64,000 nt of DNA from Jiangella alkaliphila (GTDB lineage: Bacteria > Actinomycetota > Actinomycetes > Jiangellales > Jiangellaceae). Positions 62,329 to 64,000 of this stretch are shown here, piece after piece. The number at the start of each line of letters is the position of its first letter. Positions within the stretch are counted from its first letter, which is position 1. A program made the position numbers and the translations under genes. The stretch is taken from the NCBI RefSeq assembly GCF_900105925.1, contig NZ_LT629791.1:744001-808000 (forward strand). Direction: 5' to 3'. Below the pieces are notes generated by a model. The model was not told the DNA's origin and did not search any database. It saw only the letters and a program-made list of their open reading frames with translations.

Positions 62329-63134
62329 CACACGTCCCGGTGAGCGAACAGGATGCCGGCTGCCGCAACGAGGACCGCCGCATAGGCGGCGAAGACCGCG
62401 GTAGCCGTCCCGGCGGAGAAGGTGTTCGCGCTCGGGGTGAACATCCCGTTCATGGCGAACGAGGGGAGGGTCTTGACCACGGTGTCCCAGGATGGCGGCA
62501 GCAGCAGGGCGAGGATCGGAACGACGAACATGACGGCGACGACGGCGCCGATGGCGCCGGCGGTGTGCCGGATCAGCAACCCGGCGGCGAGGCCGAACAA
62601 CCCGGCACCCACGATCGCCAGGGTCGCCATCGCGACGCCGCGCCACGCGCCCGGGTCGCTGATCGGGACGTCGATCGACCGGTCGGCCAGGATCGGCCGG
62701 GCCATGAGGAAGGCCGCCGCCGCTTGGATGGCACCGGTCACCAGCGTCACGAGGCTGAAGCTGACGGCTTTGGCCGCCAGGACCCGCGTTCGGGAGGGGA
62801 CCGCTGCGAGGGTGGCGCGGATGGTGCCGGTGCCGTACTCGGAGCTGGCGACCAGAACGCCGAGGATCATCACGGCGAGGATGCCGATGTGCAGGCCCTC
62901 GAACCACCACCCCTCCTCGACGGCCCAGGCCGCGGCCTCGTCGACGGATCCGTCGTAGGTGTCGATGACGAACGGGAGGAACCCGGCCCCGATCCCGACA
63001 GTCAGCGCTGCCGAAATCACCAGTGTCCAGAAGCTGGATCTCACCGTGCGGAACTTGGTCCACTCCGCGTGCACGGGTCGGCCGAGGTCACCGCGGGCGG
63101 GCGCAGAGCCGGTCGTGCTGATGAGGGCGCTCAT
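62328..63134 (-). CDS. ABC-2-type permease subunit
   Basis: 268 residues. An N-terminal HAEWTKFRTVRSSFWTLV motif, typical of ABC-2 permeases of the bacitracin/lantibiotic immunity type, is followed by about six membrane helices; VLVASSEYGTGTIRATLAAVPSR is the conserved coupling region. It pairs with the ATPase encoded immediately upstream (4-nt overlap) to export an antibiotic, peptide or lipid. Confidence 0.9.
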   Translation of the reverse strand: MSALISTTGSAPARGDLGRPVHAEWTKFRTVRSSFWTLVISAALTVGIGAGFLPFVIDTYDGSVDEAAAWAVEEGWWFEGLHIGILAVMILGVLVASSEYGTGTIRATLAAVPSRTRVLAAKAVSFSLVTLVTGAIQAAAAFLMARPILADRSIDVPISDPGAWRGVAMATLAIVGAGLFGLAAGLLIRHTAGAIGAVVAVMFVVPILALLLPPSWDTVVKTLPSFAMNGMFTPSANTFSAGTATAVFAAYAAVLVAAAGILFAHRDV

Positions 63135-63853
63135 CGGGCTCTCCCGTGGTACTCGGCAGTGGCTCGGGTCAGCTCAAGGAACGCATCCTCGAGCGAGTCG
63201 TGACCGGCGCGCAGCTGGGCAGGCGTCGTGTCAGCGACCAGCCGTCCGCGGCCGATGACGATCAGGTGGTCAGCGATCTTCTCCATCTCGCTCATCAGGT
63301 GGCTGGAGACCAGGACGGTGCGGCCGTCGTCGGCGAGCGTGCGCAGCAGCCGGCGGATCCAGACCATGCCTTCGGGATCGAGGCCGTTCATCGGCTCGTC
63401 GAGCATGACCGTGCCCGGGTCGCCCAGCAGCGCCGCAGCCACACCGAGGCGCTGGCGCATGCCAAGAGAGTAGGCGCCGACGCGCCGGCGGGCCACGTCG
63501 GAAAGGCCGACCTGGTCCAGGACCGCGAGCACCCGGCTTGGCCCGATGCCGTGGGTGTGGGCCAGCCAGAGCAGGTGGTGGAACGCGGTGCGTCCCGGAT
63601 GCACGCTGCCGGCCTCGAGCAGCGCACCGAGCTCGCGCATGGGCCGACGGTAGGACCAGTACGGCCGTCCGCCGACCAGTGCGTGTCCGGCGTCGGGCCG
63701 GTCCAGGCCGAGGACGAGCCGCATGGTGGTGGACTTGCCGGCACCGTTGGGTCCGAGGAACCCGGTGATGACTCCAGGCTTCGCGGTGAACGTCAGGGAG
63801 TCGGCCGCCGTGGTCGGCCCGTATCGCTTGCTCAGTCCTCGTACTTCTATCAC
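63131..63853 (-). CDS. ABC transporter ATP-binding subunit
   Basis: About 240 residues: Walker A GFLGPNGAGKSTT, signature YSLGMRQRLGVAAALL, Walker B TVMLDEPMNGLD and H-loop VSSHLMSEM. The LGMRQRL signature and DEPMNGLDPEG belong to the BcrA-type antibiotic-transport ATPases. I placed the start at GTG 63853, giving IEVRGLSKRYGP as in relatives; ATG 63889 or 63946 would add a charged, unconserved tail. The first gene of the run that includes lgt and the exporter. Confidence 0.9.
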   Translation of the reverse strand: MIEVRGLSKRYGPTTAADSLTFTAKPGVITGFLGPNGAGKSTTMRLVLGLDRPDAGHALVGGRPYWSYRRPMRELGALLEAGSVHPGRTAFHHLLWLAHTHGIGPSRVLAVLDQVGLSDVARRRVGAYSLGMRQRLGVAAALLGDPGTVMLDEPMNGLDPEGMVWIRRLLRTLADDGRTVLVSSHLMSEMEKIADHLIVIGRGRLVADTTPAQLRAGHDSLEDAFLELTRATAEYHGRAR

Positions 63854-63972
63854 CAGTTGATCGTCGCCAGGCCGGTGCCGGCTGCGCATCGACCACCGGA
63901 TGGATTCCTCGCCACCAGGTGGTTGATGGCGGTCACGACTTTTCATGGATTCGCCGGCTGTGGCGCACGGCC

Positions 63973-64000
63973 TACCCTGGTGGCATGGCGCGTGAACCGC
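63973..64000 (+). CDS. Start of a divergent gene (cut by the window end)
   Basis: TACCCT at 63973-63978 lies 6 nt before ATG 63985, the leaderless pattern seen repeatedly in this window. Only the codons for MAREP remain, so no product can be named. It would be divergent from the ABC operon and could be its regulator. Confidence 0.35.

Overview
The window is high-GC actinobacterial chromosome. Evidence: a WhiB-family regulator at the left edge, GTG starts, 1-4 nt stop/start overlaps, many genes whose -10 hexamer lies only 6-7 nt before the start codon, and many regulator-plus-ABC sugar operons. The mix (BTAD regulator, several LuxR/LacI/LysR/GntR/TetR regulators, glycoside hydrolases, glycopeptide resistance) suggests a soil actinomycete. 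A Jiangella-like or similar genus is only a guess.

1-8.7 kb: truncated wblA/whiB4, a YefM-YoeB module, a lipase-maturation-factor-like membrane protein, a decayed VapBC-like pair, menC, an FAD oxidoreductase, a large LuxR-ATPase regulator and a HAD dehalogenase. 8.7-13.3 kb: a pentose locus in which xylA is divergent from a ketodeoxy-sugar-acid dehydratase plus LacI, with matching palindromes in both promoters; then a frameshifted arginase-family gene and a cupin. 13.3-16 kb: LysR divergent from a racemase and a hydratase. 16-23.8 kb: a beta-glycoside operon (GH42, two permeases, binding protein, GH1) under a LacI regulator with two visible operators. 23.9-33.9 kb: mixed genes, including a TetR/DUF1772 pair that shares one 33-bp perfect palindrome. 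34-41.5 kb: an amino-sugar operon (GntR, ABC importer, kinase, NanE, ceramidase-like hydrolase, SIS protein) with DasR-like operator sequences. 41.5-48.9 kb: a beta-lactamase, a LysR with a second beta-lactamase-like hydrolase, an aldo/keto reductase and an unusual two-component cluster.

49.0-55.4 kb is a complete glycopeptide-resistance cluster: vanK, vanH-vanA-vanX, convergent vanR-vanS, and vanY. The promoters of vanK, vanH and vanY carry the same VanR-type box, so the cluster reads as a three-promoter regulon. VanH makes D-lactate, VanA makes D-Ala-D-Lac, VanX removes D-Ala-D-Ala, VanY trims leftover pentapeptide, and VanK (FemX type) builds cross-bridges on D-Lac precursors.

55.5-64 kb: a RibD/DHFR-type reductase, an ECF sigma factor with a SnoaL-like tail, an IS481 element inserted in a 3' tRNA-Pro fragment (an old attachment-site scar), a 640-bp gene-poor stretch, then a minus-strand run of ABC transporter genes with lgt embedded, and the first codons of a divergent gene at the right edge.
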